From Branchiostoma floridae (Eukaryota > Chordata > Leptocardii > Amphioxiformes > Branchiostomatidae): a stretch of DNA of 64,000 bases. A program made the position numbers and the translations under genes. The stretch lies in assembly GCF_000003815.2 (NCBI RefSeq), contig NC_049983.1, positions 27,944,888-28,008,887 on the forward strand. Direction: 5' to 3'. The notes under the pieces are model-generated. The model saw only the letters and a list, made by a program, of their open reading frames with translations, was not told the origin of the DNA and made no database searches. Positions 32,626 to 45,692 of this stretch are shown in pieces (positions within the stretch are counted from its first letter, which is position 1; each line of letters starts with the position of its first letter).

Positions 32626-35600
32626 ACTCTCCCTGCTTCTTAAGTCTGTTCTTCTCCTGTACTTTCACTTTTCTGTGCTTTCACTTCCCACCCCGGGGCG
32701 ACTTGTAACTAGCTTGTTGGGTCCCAATCGTTCACCGCAATTTGAATACGTTATGTTCTCTTATAGAGACATTATTATATGTTATTATACTTGTTTCCAG
32801 AAACCCTAATGGAGATAATGCTCCATTTTGTTCCAATTTTTCTCAAAAATTGTTTTTTCCACTTTTTTTTTTTTTTCTGAAAACCTAAATGGACTCAGTA
32901 CTTCAAACAATCCAATGTCAATGCTGTCTAAATAGCTAATGTTAGGCTTACTTAAGTTTTATGATTCTTATTTTGTCCGAATGATGCCAAAATGTTTAGC
33001 ATTTTGTAGTCTTCCTGTAAATAAGCCCCGCCGGTACCGAACTCCCAACAGTGAAAATGTCTGCTTATGTTGTCTTCTGGAACTGCCCAACTAACAGGTT
33101 ATTGTCTAATCCTGCCTGGACCATTGTTGGTAGCCCAAATCAGGACCCCCGGCGATTTGGTTGTGACCTCCGTCCGGGCTCTCGTTGTAAGCGCCTGTCC
33201 TGAAAATTTGGGGGCGTAATTCTCCAGATGTTGTTTTATGTTGACGGGTAGAAAATGTGTTCCAAGGTCGAATAGAAACTTCCAAGGTCGTTCCAATAGT
33301 CGAGGCGGTGGTTCCGTGGTAGAAGCGTACTTACTCGTGTCGATGTCAATGTTGCCTTAGAGGTCGGCGGCAAAGAATGGGATAATTGACGCTCGTTAAG
33401 GCTTGTTAACAATGACGTGCCACAACAACTTTCATAGCGCACCCCTGAAATCTTTCTCAGTCAAATGTTCAAAATAGAAATCTTGCAGAGTGATAGGAAT
33501 TCAGGCTGGGTATGATGAATCCAAATTTTGTCACATTTGCTGTTGAAATAAGTATATGAATTTACATGATTAAAAAACTACTTAAGCTTGTGTTGCTCTA
33601 GGAGGAGATTAGTGTCTCCTGTAATTCCAGAAATTGTATCAAAGTTGCAAGTAAAACTTGCAGGTAACAAAAGTATTCCTTGTAACAACCACTTTGCAGC
33701 ATTCTCTCCTTTTGTTAAGTAACAAAACTAGGCAGGAAGAAAATTTAGCTTAGAACCTTAACACTACACATTCCAGTTAGATATCCGCATCACCTTCTGA
33801 TTTGGACCAAACCATTCGGGAACATTTAATAAAGGTTGCACAAGTCTTCATTTATGAAACAGGTTGTTTTTTTACGCACACTGGTATGGATAAGTATAGC
33901 TGTCTCTGTTTTGTGCGCTGTATATGTGGTGTTGGTAACAAGTCTAGTTTTACTTTGCGTTCGAAGTCTTTACAGTCTTTACAGTCGAGCTTCTCTACAG
34001 CCACGTTCCTTCCTACGACAGAAGTAAAGCTGGTAACCTGATACAGGACAAACATGCTGAGGTCGGCATGTAGCACTCTGAACGTGTCACCCGGACAATT
34101 TGGGTGGCACGGATTGTTTAGGTGACTAATTTTTGTAGGGACCTTGTTCAGTAACAACCATTCCTCCTGCCGTTTAGTTCGTTTGTAGTTGGACCAAACA
34201 TTTCCGTGGCACGCCATCTTTAACACCCGCCAGACTCGGACCAAGGTAAAAAATATACAACAAAAATGTTTAAAATATGAAGAGTGACTGATTGTGAAGT
34301 CTGTGATGAGTTTCTCATTATGAAATTTGACATCGACGAAATTGTCTGAAAGAAAAACTACCATATGATGTATGTAGATTATATTGTCAGACATGTATCA
34401 ATTGATGTAGTGTTGTCATATTTTTGATAATATATTTTGGAAACAATTAATTACTTATGTGTTGTAAGACCAAGTGTAGTTAATTAACACCAGGCATTGT
34501 GAAGACTATATTTTGCTATTTTGATTGACATGAATCAATGCTGTCACTAGAACTACCCTTGAAATGAACATGAATTCGGAAAATTGAGCTGTACCTGATT
34601 TGGGAAGGGCTTTTGTTGTTTGGAACTGGTCTTAGATAATTTTAGATATGATATTATAAAAAAAAAAAAACTTGCCACATGTGACACCTCTCCACTGGTT
34701 TTCTCATAAAATACTGTAAATGCAGAAATTTTAGCGGTGGATTAATGTTCGCGGTTTTCTCTGTGGCCACTTCACCGCGAACTTAAAACCACCGCAAACA
34801 TTTTTCTATTATGGTATTAGACTGCAGTCTATGGTGTTACCGCAAAATTAAAACTAATGAAAAAAGTCCTTTTCCCCGCTACCGCAAAATTAAATTCCCG
34901 CAAACTTAACTGCATTTACAGTATCCCTCCCCTGGGTAGGGCCAATTTAATTTGTTGTTTCCCAGGTTTAAAATGAGAATGCAAAACTAGAAGAACAGCA
35001 TGAGAGAAAAGGCAGAGAGAACCCTGATTAACACAGTTGTGAGGTAAATAGAAACAGATTCCAATCTTCCTCCCAACGTTCTGTTTTGGCGATGTCATAA
35101 GTACGATTTTTGTATGTCAAAATATGGAGCCAATGAAGCGGCGTGTGGCATTTGAATCATTTTTCTAACCCAGCGAGTTTAATGTTGGGAACCCTCGGAA
35201 AAATGCCATATTCTGTCTTGTGATAGAATATTTTACACTGGTTGTAAGTTTGTAAGATTGTTCAGCTGGTGAAATTCTGTCAGCCCACCCTACCCACAGA
35301 CAAACTAACCTGTGCAACTCCTACTTCTTTGGTCACCTATGGTTTGGAAACACTCCAGAAATTTCAAAAAACGATGATTTTAACCAATCGATCTTCGTAA
35401 CTCCGTGTTTCACCAGTAGTTAACGTCAATGGGGGAATATAAAACTGGGCGTTAACATATTATGAAACTGAATAAGTAACAAATTGTATTGATTTAGATT
35501 TGAAATGTGGAGTTTGTGACCATGGTGATGAGTAGAAACAGTTGTATGACCTGACGTCTGTCGCCATGGAAGCTTGTAATATAGGCTTATTTGTGCTCAA

Positions 35601-36540
35601 GACTTTCTCACATGCTGGAAGACATTGTTGACTGACGTTTCTGCACTGCTTGTAAGAAATGCAGCACTTGAAGGACGACTTCTTGTTTATTTCACGTGAG
35701 ACGACATCGCTGTATTAAAGCTGGTGTAGTTTGTACAACATTGGTGGGGGGGAGGAATGTGCTCCTTGTAAGAAAAATATAAGACTTCTTCGCGAAGATT
35801 TTGTCCATTGCTGTCCTGTGTGTTGCAGAGTTAAGACACTTCTCTGACCTTCGACATCATCTTAAGGCATGCCCAAGATTGGTGCCGTTAAGGTCAACAC
35901 AGGAGTGAGAATTTCTGTGTTTCTCCCCACGAAATGTACTGCCCACCTTGACTTAACCCGTGTAATTAACTTCAGAGTGCCCTTACTGAGTACCACATGT
36001 CCGCTGCTGTGTGTATCAAAATGGAAACATCTTAGTAATAATCAGCTGTACAATTGTAACAACTTGTGTGTAGCCACTTCTGGTAAAATTGTTGATATTA
36101 TTAGTTATTATTTATTGAAATGAATTGAACATTCCCGCCTGAGAAGGGACCCGATATCCTGTACCCACACTGTAACCTCTTGTGTTGTCCGGCGGCAGAA
36201 CTGTGATGAGTTGTTAGCCTGTGTCTTCCCCCGTCCCGTCTGTAGAGGCGAGCTGTTGTATGAAGTGTAAAATGACCACTTTGTATGGTAATCTGTAAGA
36301 TATTAGTGGAGGACATCCGTGACATTCTGGTAGTCGTCATTTTACAATCAGTGTTAATCCCTGGCGGCTGCTCCAGCGCAGTTCAGTGGTTCGCGGGGAA
36401 CTGCTGAAGTTTTTTGAGTTGAAGAGAAAATATTGAGAATCATTGCACTGGTGTTGACTGTAATTAGAGCAGCTCGCATAGCGAGGACTGGAGCGGGTCT
36501 GGCAAAGTTGGATGTTTTCCTCACATATTGTAATAAAAGA
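32626..36540 (+). other. Gi alpha 3' UTR and downstream region
   Basis: No coding sequence. AATAAA at 36532-36537 could be a distal polyadenylation signal; another aataaag at 33828 is possible. A TA-flanked MITE lies at 34714-34921. Where the transcript ends cannot be told from sequence. Confidence 0.4.
34714..34921. mobile_element. TA-flanked MITE (mariner-type)
   Basis: Inverted ends CTGTAAATGCAG, flanked by TA (34712-34713 and 34922-34923). The interior repeats accgcRaaNttaaa in both orientations. TA duplication with short inverted ends fits Tc1/mariner-derived MITEs. Confidence 0.7.
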
Positions 36541-36646
36541 CAGTAAAACCAAGCTTGGAACTCGTTTGTTTATTTTGATCTCCATTAAACTTTACAATGT
36601 ACTAGTACACGCAAAATCTATTCTTCCTGGAGTCCGTTTAAGATTA

Positions 36647-36820
36647 CAGTAGAAGCCCATTTATTGCACAACGGATTAACTCACACTTCTGTTAACTGCA
36701 CGGAACCCCCAAATCCCAAACCGGTGTGGTCCAGCTAGATATCTTCGCATTATTGCACCAGTTGGATAATTGCCCGAAATTCACTGGCAAATAGACCGTG
36801 CAATTAAGCGGCTTCTACTG
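36647..36820. mobile_element. pogo/Tigger-like MITE
   Basis: 174 bp with inverted ends CAGTAGAAGCCCATTTATTG and CAGTAGAAGCCGCTTAATTG, flanked by TA (36645-36646, 36821-36822). CAGTAGAA ends with a TA duplication match the pogo/Tigger branch of mariner elements. Confidence 0.7.
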
Positions 36821-37075
36821 TACAGAAAAATCTAATAGATTAAGTCAACATAAGTGCACAAGTATAACATAAGAAGTATTGAAAGTAAATTGAAATGTAA
36901 AGTTAAATCGAATCGGTAAACTTTTAAAAGATAATGCCAATGAAGACGTGCATTTTGCGTTTTTATGTTGATATTGGAAGGGTCGACTACTCTTGGCAGC
37001 CAGGAGCTGAATTGTGAGGTTTATAAAAAATTACACTGAAGACATGACGTTGAGTGTTTGTCAAATTTTCATCAA

Positions 37076-37490
37076 GATTTAATTCAGCAACCTCTGACAT
37101 TGCTCACTTCTGTTAAACACGTCTGTTCCGCCGTAACTTGAAAGGAGCGCGATGGATTCTGAAAGGTTATTTCTGTACCGAGCAGAAGTGAGTACATAAG
37201 TTACAGGTGTTTGAGTCGGATCGAAGTCATCAGGCGACAGGACCGATTTGACCAAAAACACTTGTGTTGTTGTTTCTTTGTGTGTGTGAAGAGTATGGAC
37301 GCATCGTGAGGGAGAACTGTGTAGGGGTGATGCAGAAACACGTCTGTTCCGCCGTAACTTGAAAGGAGCACGATGAATTCTGGAAGGTAATTTCTGTACC
37401 GAGCAGAAGTGAGTACATAAGTTACAGGTGTTTGAGTCGGATCGAAGTCATCAGGCGACAGGACCGATTTGACAAACAAAAGCTATTTCT
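37076..37490 (-). repeat. Tandem duplication in lectin gene A 3' region
   Basis: About 140 bp at 37118-37256 recurs at 37336-37473 with few changes (cacgtctgttccgccgtaac onward). Related single copies lie 3' of genes B (45185-45300), C (51690-51810) and D (56300-56420), showing that the lectin duplication unit extends to here. Confidence 0.75.
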
Positions 37491-37763
37491 ACCAAAGGAA
37501 TAATAACAATGGGAAAGCTTCTTTTAAATGATTATAAAAGGTTGATATTCCGCTACTGAACCACTTCATCAGGGTGACAGGATAGCTCTTCCTTAACATT
37601 TTCTGTGCTAGATTCTCACTTGACAAGAATGAACTGGACAAAACTCCAGTGATATTAAATATCGCTAGAATTGCTCCTGGCTCCCGCTGACGGAACTGCA
37701 GCTGCCCAGTTGTAGCTGTGATGTTTTGCGGCGGATGCAGGTGGCGGGAATCCGGCCTCCCGC

Positions 37764-40700
37764 TTAGTTTCGTGCTGAAAAGAGAAACGACACTTTGATA
37801 AGATTCAAAACGATGTATAGGACCAACATTTCCCCCAAGGATATTCTACAGCAGTCCCCTTGATTTTAGTTTGCGAGTTTCACAAATAAAACAGCGAGTG
37901 ATTGATTAGTGAGTGAGCGGGTTAGTGACCCTTAGTGCGTGCGCGACTGAGCGTATAACAGTGACTGAATGAGAGTGAGTAAGTCAGTGAAAGAGACCGG
38001 TTGAATGAGTGTGTCAAATGTGGACTACAGCAGTTACAAATCATTTGATGGATTTATATCAATGATAGCTTTAGATTTGCATGACATACCTGGAGCGACT
38101 TGGCAGATGAAGCAATACTTCCTGTTACAGGGCCAGCTGGACCACTTGCCTTTCCGATGTGCGGAGTAAGAAACGCAGTCAGCAATGCCATAAAAATGAG
38201 AAGGTTCTCCCGGAGCCCACGAGCTGTAGTCACCAAGTGCAGAACCGTCCATCCACTCAAACTTTCCCTCTGCGCGCTGACGGTGCAGACCGATCCAGAA
38301 GTACCACCTGTCGCTCACGGACTTGGACAAGGAGACCAAGAAGTCGTTGGTCTCGGCGTCTCGGGGCATGGCGAGGGTGCCGCCGTCTTCACGACAGGCC
38401 GTGGCCGCATCGCTGAAGGTCTTCACTGTGTTGATCACCTTGTAGCAGATTCCACGCCACATTTTGTAATCTTCGGAGCATGATACTGTAAGAAAAGTTT
38501 GCATTAAAAAAATTTAAAGGAAGAATATTTAGGACGAATATTTACTGCTTTTCTTACATAATTAGAAAACATTTCTGTAGAATTAGTGATCTTCCGAATC
38601 ATCATTATTCTGTATCATCTTACTTTATTTCAGAACACCTATCTTTTGCAGTAAATTCACGCGTATTAAGGAGCCGACTACAGCAAATGTACAAAAGCTG
38701 GCAGAGAAATGAAATTGCTAAATAATTACACATACAGCTCTTGTCACGTGTCGGAATGAGTGCCTTAGCCGGTCCGGCAGGGCTTGGAGACTGGGACATC
38801 CCTGTTGGACCGGGCGGCCCGACGGGTCCCTTCAGCCCTCGGGGCCCAACTGGACCGGGCGGCCCGACGGGTCCCTTCAGCCCTCGGGGCCCAGCTAGTC
38901 CAGTCGCCCTGTCCTTTCCCACAGGGCCAGGTGGGCCCATGGTTCTCTTTTCTCCGGGAAGACCAGCTGGTCCCATGGCTCCCTTTTCTCCCGGAGGGCC
39001 AGCTGACCCCATGGCTCCCTTTTCTCCCGGAGTGCCAACTGGTCCCATGACTCCCTTTTCTCCGGGAGGTCCTGATAAAGTACAACTAATATTACTAACT
39101 ATGTAAAGAAATCATGTTATACAAGAATCAGAGGTGGGTACCGGTACGGTGTACCGGTACAAAACCTGTTTTTCTTATCGGACCGGTCCAGAAAAAACGG
39201 ACCTGAAAAAAATCGACGGACCAGATGTTGGACCTTTTGGAAAAAGAATAGATTATATGATCAGGCATTCACACGTTTTGGGGCTTACGGGTCGAGGAAA
39301 ATAAGAGCGAAGTAGAGTAGACTCTATAGTCATTTCTACCAAGTTGTACAGTCAATAGTACAAAGGCAGTTGGATTTTAAAACGCCAGTGGGAGTCGAAT
39401 ACTCCACAAAGGCAGATTTTCTTTGAAGCGAAATGGGGTTCTGAATCATGGACCTGAACCGGACCTGGACCTGAATTTTCTGCACCGGTACCACAAGAAT
39501 TGAAAAGAAGTTAATTGAAAGAAAAACATGCTGTCTTTTTCAATCGAGAGTTTCTGAAGTCATTCCAACTTGCCTGGCGTCTTGCTCATCTCGTGAAGAC
39601 GCTTCTCCAAGGCGGCATACATGTTTTGCTGGATGTCCAGGTCGCGTTTCAAGGCGATAGAAAGTTGGGATATGTTGTCCAGGTCGCACTTCAAGGCGTC
39701 AAAGGTGACAGACAGTTCCGATATTTCCTAAAGACGATTCAGGATGTCAGACTTGTAAACATGACAAACTACAGAAGAAGGATTGAAAATCTAAATATTC
39801 TTGTGCGACACGAGGAAAAACTGCTGTCGAGGAAAGGAGAATAATATAGTATTCTACACAGCAAAGTGTTCACCTTTTTATTGATGAAGGTCAGAGGGGC
39901 GAGCCCGACAGCGACTAGGCCCAGCAGCACGGCAATGCCGGCCGCCAAGTAGTAGCGGTGGGAGCGGATGAAGCTACAGAGAGCACGGCGGCCGCTTGGT
40001 CCTCCCGGATTTGTGCCGTCTGTTGGAAATAGTTACTTATTTAATTTCACTTGAGTCTCTTCTTAACATAATTACTTATTCACTTTACTTTGGTGAAGCT
40101 CCTGAACGAACCAGACTTCTTTTTATCCTTCATCAGGGACTTCAAGGTCTCAATGAAGTCGAGCTTCGGCTTACCTCGTCTTCCTTTTCCTTTTGTAGGT
40201 TACAAATGAGAATGATTGTGAAGCTAGAGTCCATTGCATGTCAGGGGGGGGGGGTTAACCATTATTTGTAATAACTTAGGATCTATTTGAAGAATGTAAA
40301 AGAATATTCAAGCCACAATAGGTATACATTTCTAAAAAGTATTAAGAGTTGAATCTCTTAAAATTCTTTTAAATATTTTAGAAACATTCGGAAGGTGATA
40401 CAACAGCTCTGTTTACAATAATTTTGAATCATGTATGCGATTCCTTCTCTTTTTTTAGACATGTCTAGAAATAGCATTTGTAACATTTGGCAAATGGTAG
40501 AGCTGGGTTTTTGACCTAATGAAAGTAATACCTATTGTATGTTTGTGTATATTTTTTTTATTTCTCTGCTAGAGTCAGGTTGGTTCTTGTGGAGAGCCAT
40601 AGATGCATACACCGCAAAGAAAGATTTCCAAACAATATTTGTAATAAGTTGGGTATATTTGAAGAATATAAAAGAATATTCAAGATACAATAGTTCTACA

Positions 40701-42231
40701 TTTATCAAAATTTAAATATTCTTTGAAACATTTTAGAAACAATCTGAAGGTGGCACACATAAGCTCTCCATTTGCAAGAATTTTGAAACATCTATGCGTT
40801 CCTTCTCTTTTATCTATGCGTTCCTCACTCAACTCGGAGTACCCACCCTTGAATCCAGGAGAGAACACCTTTGCAAGAAATTCGGACTGAAACTCCTGAT
40901 CTAAGCCTTCAGAGACTGGCTTCCCCCATCCCGGGGTGAAGCCAGTGGGCGGCTAACGCGGACTAGCCACAAACTGAACTCTATATACACATGAACTGAG
41001 CGCTACTGCAACAGTTCGATACCTTACATTACTATTGTATTGAATAAGGAATTGTGACCGTCAGCACGAATATCTTGTTGCTCATTTTAATGTTGATATA
41101 TAATATCTTCCCTGCCCGCGAACCCATTTACAACATGTTACCAAAATGATTTTAAAAAATGGTAAATAAATTGGTAAAATGCTGTTTCAATTTTTTTAGA
41201 AACGCTTGAAATATCCTATTCCACACCATGAATGTTTCTTTTGCAAAACTGGGAAAAGCTTAAGAAATTCGAAATAGCGTTCGAAATATTTCATCCAGTC
41301 TGGTACTGTTACAAAGAATTGAAAACATTTTTTTCAATATTGACAATCCTGTATCTTTATCAACATAATTGTGCCATTATTTAATTGTCAGAACCGTTTA
41401 TTCGTCTTTACAAAAATGTCCTTTGTCAGACGGATGTCAGAAGTTCATGACGCCGATGTAAGAACGCTGCTGTGTCCGCAGTAGAAGTTGTTTATATGTG
41501 ATGTGTATATACTAAGCAGTTGATCGGGGCAAATACCTCCCCCCCCCCCCCCCCGTATATGTAAAATCATAGCGGTATCATGACAGCCATTGTTGTACCT
41601 GTCAGTTGATCAGAAATGATACAAGAAACAAATCATATCTGCAATATCTCAGATTGCTATGTTTATGAAGGTTGGGCATCAAAAAATACGGAAATTAAGA
41701 CTTCGCGTAGAACTCACCTGTACCGTATGAATCTAAACATGACTTACATATAAGTGACATTTGCATACCATCGATATCCTTACATATTAAACCGTTTTTC
41801 TAGTTAGATGTTCTCGTATTGAATTGCTTGTGCCAGTTTATCTAGTGACGCGATCAGAAGAGTTATGGAAGTCCAGATGTAAATCTCCGTTATTATCCTG
41901 TTGTAGTGATTGGATTATATTTAGATATTCTGCAGCTAATTGCACAGAAACAAGCATTCAAAGTATTATTCTTGAGAGGCAAGCTACAAAAACGTCATCT
42001 ACCTGCAGACGTGCTCGTGTACGTGGCGTCAGTTTTCACGGCCTCGGCTTCTTCGTACGTGTCTGTAGACGTTTCTTGGTCTCCTTGCCACTCGTCAGCA
42101 CTGTTGCCATGGCGGACACGCCCGTGGGAACCACCCTGATGGACAGGAGGGGGTTGGGACGGCGGCTCGCTAGTTTGGCGGCTACCGGGGCCTGAGGAAG
42201 GGGTCCGGACGGGCTCTGCTTGCTCGTACAT
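37764..42231 (-). CDS. Lectin gene A: type II membrane collagen-stalk C-type lectin
   Basis: Proposed exons (gene order): 42003-42231, 39874-40019, 39574-39727, 38748-39071, 38090-38485, 37764-37774. Total 1260 bp, 419 residues. Start MYEQAEPV is conserved in C (MHEQVEPV in B). Tail (1-76) has tyrosines in MYEQAE and [10 protein letters not shown]. Single helix about 100-121 ([16 protein letters not shown]) with basic residues before it, so type II. Neck about 126-177 is heptad-like. Collagen-like stalk of about 30 Gly-X-Y triplets has two Gly-to-Arg breaks (GEKRTM, GKDRAT). CTLD about 286-416 has the long-form extra Cys pair, WIGLHRQR and CFICQ. The sites where EPN/QPD and WND should be read EPS and SSW, so calcium-dependent sugar binding is doubtful. 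Architecture recalls collectin-12. The stalk exon donor is uncertain: a 14-base deletion removed the B/C-type donor, and I used GTGACA at 38747. Confidence 0.82.
39129..39492. mobile_element. hAT-like MITE in gene A intron 3
   Basis: 364 bp rich in ggtaccggtac and accggtcc motifs, with inverted CAGRGGTG/GGTACCGG-type ends. It is flanked by a perfect 8-bp duplication (acaagaat at 39121-39128 and 39493-39500). The homologous element sits at the matching site of gene B (47350-47730) but not in gene C. Confidence 0.7.
40020..42002 (-). other. Gene A intron 1 content
   Basis: About 2 kb, AT-rich, no coding signal. Two diverged copies of a ~200-bp stretch (near 40290-40450 and 40660-40810, gaatattcaag...attttagaaac) and a poly-C run at 41540-41554 are the only structures noticed. 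Confidence 0.5.
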
Positions 42232-42344
42232 TTCTTCTGTACTGCGACAGGCGAAGAGTGCGCAGTCTACAACAGGCAAATACAAGGTGCATGAATATGG
42301 AAAATGGCATCACGATTAGTCTGGAGAAGCGCTGAATCTTCTGC

Positions 42345-42354
42345 CCATATATGA
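42345..42354 (-). promoter_or_regulatory. TATA/CArG-like box of lectin gene A
   Basis: On the gene strand TCATATATGG, about 115 bp upstream of the start codon, followed by a TCAGCGCTTCTCCAGAC block shared with genes B and C. In the paralogous positions the element is CCATATAAGG (gene C) or decayed (gene B). It could act as a TATA box or as an SRF-type CArG box; the 5' UTR would then be about 85 nt in the same exon as the start codon. Confidence 0.5.
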
Positions 42355-42939
42355 AAGGATCAGCGGGGTATGACGCAAGTAGAATTTGTTTTTGTTTTTC
42401 TTCAGGTTGCCGACAAATCTTGGGTGGAAAACTCTGCCCACGCACTGCAAACTTTGAGAGTGGGGCAGGGATGAGGATGGATATGAGTCAGCAAAAACAT
42501 CATCCTTTTCCCAACGAGTATCACAACAAAGAGATAGCAGCTGTTAATGATATTGGAATAGCTGTACAAGTAATCATGGATGCGGATAATTACCAGTCTT
42601 CTGTCGTAGATCCGGTAAAAGATGAGTCCCACAAGTATGAGAAAAGCCGTGTGGCAGTATCTGCTGAAGGTAGAGGCTGAGGATGAACCAGTAAGTGGAA
42701 AAGACGACCCTCAGTCATATATAGATTATATATACATTCATACATAAGAGCAGCGATTTACTTGGATATTGACATAATAAGGCAAGTCAAATGGTGTCAT
42801 GCAGACAAGTTGTAACAAGTACAGCTTGCTCGCACATCTGTGCTGCACTCTGACAGGCGAAGTCTACAACAGGCAAAGTCAAGATGTTTGAATATGGAAG
42901 AAGATACCGCGATTAGTCTGGGAGAAGCGCTGAAACTCC

Positions 42940-43230
42940 TGCCCATATATGGAAGGATCAGCGGGGTATGACGCGGGGAAAATGACATTTTGTTTTTCTG
43001 CAAGATGCAGATATTTCTTTGAGTACTGCCCACGCACTGCAAACTTTACAACCAATATCATGTCGCGATAAGTCTGAGAGATGCGCTGAAACACTTGCCC
43101 TTATATGGAAGGATCAGCCGGGTATAACGCAGAGCGAAGCTGTTTTTGTTTTTCTGCAAGTTGCAGACAAATCTTCTGGCTGAAACCTCTCCCCAAGAAC
43201 TGCAAACTTGTCATCCAATGACGAGGATTA
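42940..43230 (-). promoter_or_regulatory. Two further copies of the lectin promoter block
   Basis: CCATATATGG at 42943-42952 and CCATATAAGG (gene strand) at 43099-43108, each with the flanking cctgctgatccttc and tttcagcgc blocks found upstream of the start of A. The promoter region has thus been triplicated in the 0.9 kb upstream of gene A. Alternative start sites or inert copies are both possible. Confidence 0.5.
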
Positions 43231-43249
43231 TGGCATTATCCGACTTCAG

Positions 43250-45180
43250 AGTGTCGTTGTAAACGCGAAACAAGCTCGGTAGACCTAGGAGTGACGCTTG
43301 TTCGGTAGTGCTTTCTGTTGAGCCGCCTCCCAGCTACTTTCACAGCGAGTATTCATGACCAGAAAAGGCGGGTAGACAACGTGTATGATGACGTCGTCAC
43401 TCCGTCATGAAGACCGCATAGAATTACAGGTTCAAAAATGAATACGGTGTTATTCCTCGTTCTCCGCCCCCTAAACCCTGCTTAAAAAATCTGCAAGCAG
43501 CTGTCCATGGTGCTGATACTCCACAGGGAGGCAGGGATGAGGATGGATGTGGGTTTGTGAAAGATTGTCCTTTTTCAACGAGTATCACAACAGCGAGACA
43601 ATAGCTGCTAACGACACTGAAGCAGATCTACATGTAATTAATCATGGGTGTCGATGATTACGTGTTTTAGGAGCAGATCCAGAGAAAAACGACGCTTATT
43701 TCCACATGTATGAGAACAGCAACTCGGTAATAGCATCGAAGAATGTCAGGGCAATTCCTTCAATTATCCTGTATTCAGCTGTGTATAATTTAATAGTGGA
43801 TGGAAGCTTCAGGTAGATAAGTGTATGTATCAGTTTATCTCATTGTACCAGATTATTTCAGCGAAGATTTAGGACTTATCATTATAACATTTGGGATATT
43901 ACCAAAGCCGATACTGCTCAAAGGAGGCCATTTTTTCTAATGTACCTGTTGTGTGATATACTGAAATATCCAGACCAATCAGACAGAGCTGTTTTATTCT
44001 CCTTTCTATGCTTTGCACCATACATGTATTTCATTAGGGAAGGATCTTAGATGTACTTTAACTGTTACGATTAAAAGTATCTGTGACGTATTTGGCCATT
44101 TTGCGTGTTCATTGCTCACCATGGCCACTGATAGTGCACCAGGATACGTCATTTTGCCATCACCATCTGTTGTAGTCTGCATCTGCAGCCGACTGATGGC
44201 TGATGCTGTACTAAACAATCAGACAGTCTTGTAATATTTTCATTCAAACTATAACAGGAGAATGATGAAGATAAAGTATAGGATGTACCACAGCCTATTA
44301 AGCAGACTCATCTGATGTGAGCTCGATCTATACAGCACATTGTACCATTGACAGGCATTTATATTACCCGTAGCATAGTTTATATCTTATATATCGTCTA
44401 CAAGTCCGGTTAAGAACATAAATGGTTCAAGGATTCTAGGTTCAAGGATTAAAGAATATGTTGTTATACACACAATCGAAAGAACCCGATTCATGTGAAC
44501 CTCTACAAAAAATGTAAGTTGAGGCATCAGAACATAGGAAATTCCATTCTGTCAATATTATGCAAAGGATACTACATATGTAACTTGTACATAACATCTG
44601 ACTTCTGTTGTTGGATGCCATTTTGTTTTATATGCAAACGGTACCCAGTTTGGAATATGAAACAGTCCATGGATTTGCAACTTTTCTAAAGGTACCAGAA
44701 TGTACAGAACAGGGTACTAGAATGAACTTGAACAATTTTAAATCAAGTAATAGTGTATGCTCACAATAACTGGTGTAAATATGCTACTGTAAAAGAAGAA
44801 CTATGCTTAACAAAGTTTAACATAGACAATATCTTAAGAAGCATAGTTGATTTTAAATATCAGTAAGTAGATAAACGATGTAATGTTGTAAGGCTGTCAA
44901 CCTGATTGTATTTTCCAGTACAATTCAGTGCATGTGTTTGTGTGCACTGCGAAACTGTAAAACATTGTATGTGAAATAATAAACCAAATCATCATCATCA
45001 TCATCAATGTCTTATGGATTGAAAAAAAAATTAAAGATGGAAAACTTACTAGTAATCTCTATGGTACACAAATGTTTCGTCACTGCGGTTATGTTACATT
45101 GGAGACATGACGAAGGGTGCTTGTTCAGTTTACATTCTGGATTTAACTGAGCTGACGTCACACCTGACATAGATCTCTAT
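43250..45180. other. Intergenic region between lectin genes A and B
   Basis: No gene. 43530-43740 resembles 42470-42660 (tandem duplication). 44000-44235 is homologous to 55830-56085 upstream of gene C, showing that the duplication unit includes over 1 kb of 5' flank. A LINE-like (ATC)n tail lies at 44985-45007. Confidence 0.55.
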
Positions 45181-45692
45181 TGAACACGTCTATTCCACAG
45201 TAACATGAATTGCGTAAGAATATTTCCGTCCCAAGCACAAGTGACTACATAACTCATTGTTTTTGAGTTGGACTGAGATCTTGGCAACTGAACTCATTTC
45301 ACACACAAAAATGTTCCTACCAAACAATTAACAACAGGACATATCCGTTTGAATCTTCTAAATGGTTATTAAGGTTTATGTTCTGCTACTAAACTGCTTC
45401 AACAAGGTGGTGGGTATAAGTATTTTGTGCTAGATTCTCACTCAACAAAGATAAACTGAAGATCGTGATAGCGTCAATAGATCTGCCTCCTGACGCCGAC
45501 TGACGGAACTGCAGCTGCCCAGTTGTAGCTGTGATGTTTTACAGCGGATGGCAGAGAACAGATGAACAGTGGTGGCGGGAATCCGGTGTCCCGCTCATCC
45601 TTGTGCTAAAGAAAGGAACGAAACTTTCATAAGATACAGGCGCGCGTGTGAATTTTCAATTTTCGCAGATGAACCGGGATGGACAGAGTGAG

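Noticed and set aside
38741-39106. Plus-strand collagen-like frame with GPTGPFSPRGP
   Set aside because: Antisense of a Gly-X-Y exon is also Gly/Pro rich; the splice sites, neck and lectin exons are all on the minus strand.
44006-44234. Possible coding segment conserved upstream of genes A and C
   Set aside because: The matching region at 55826-56080 differs by frame-shifting changes, so similarity reflects the duplicated flank, not a protein.
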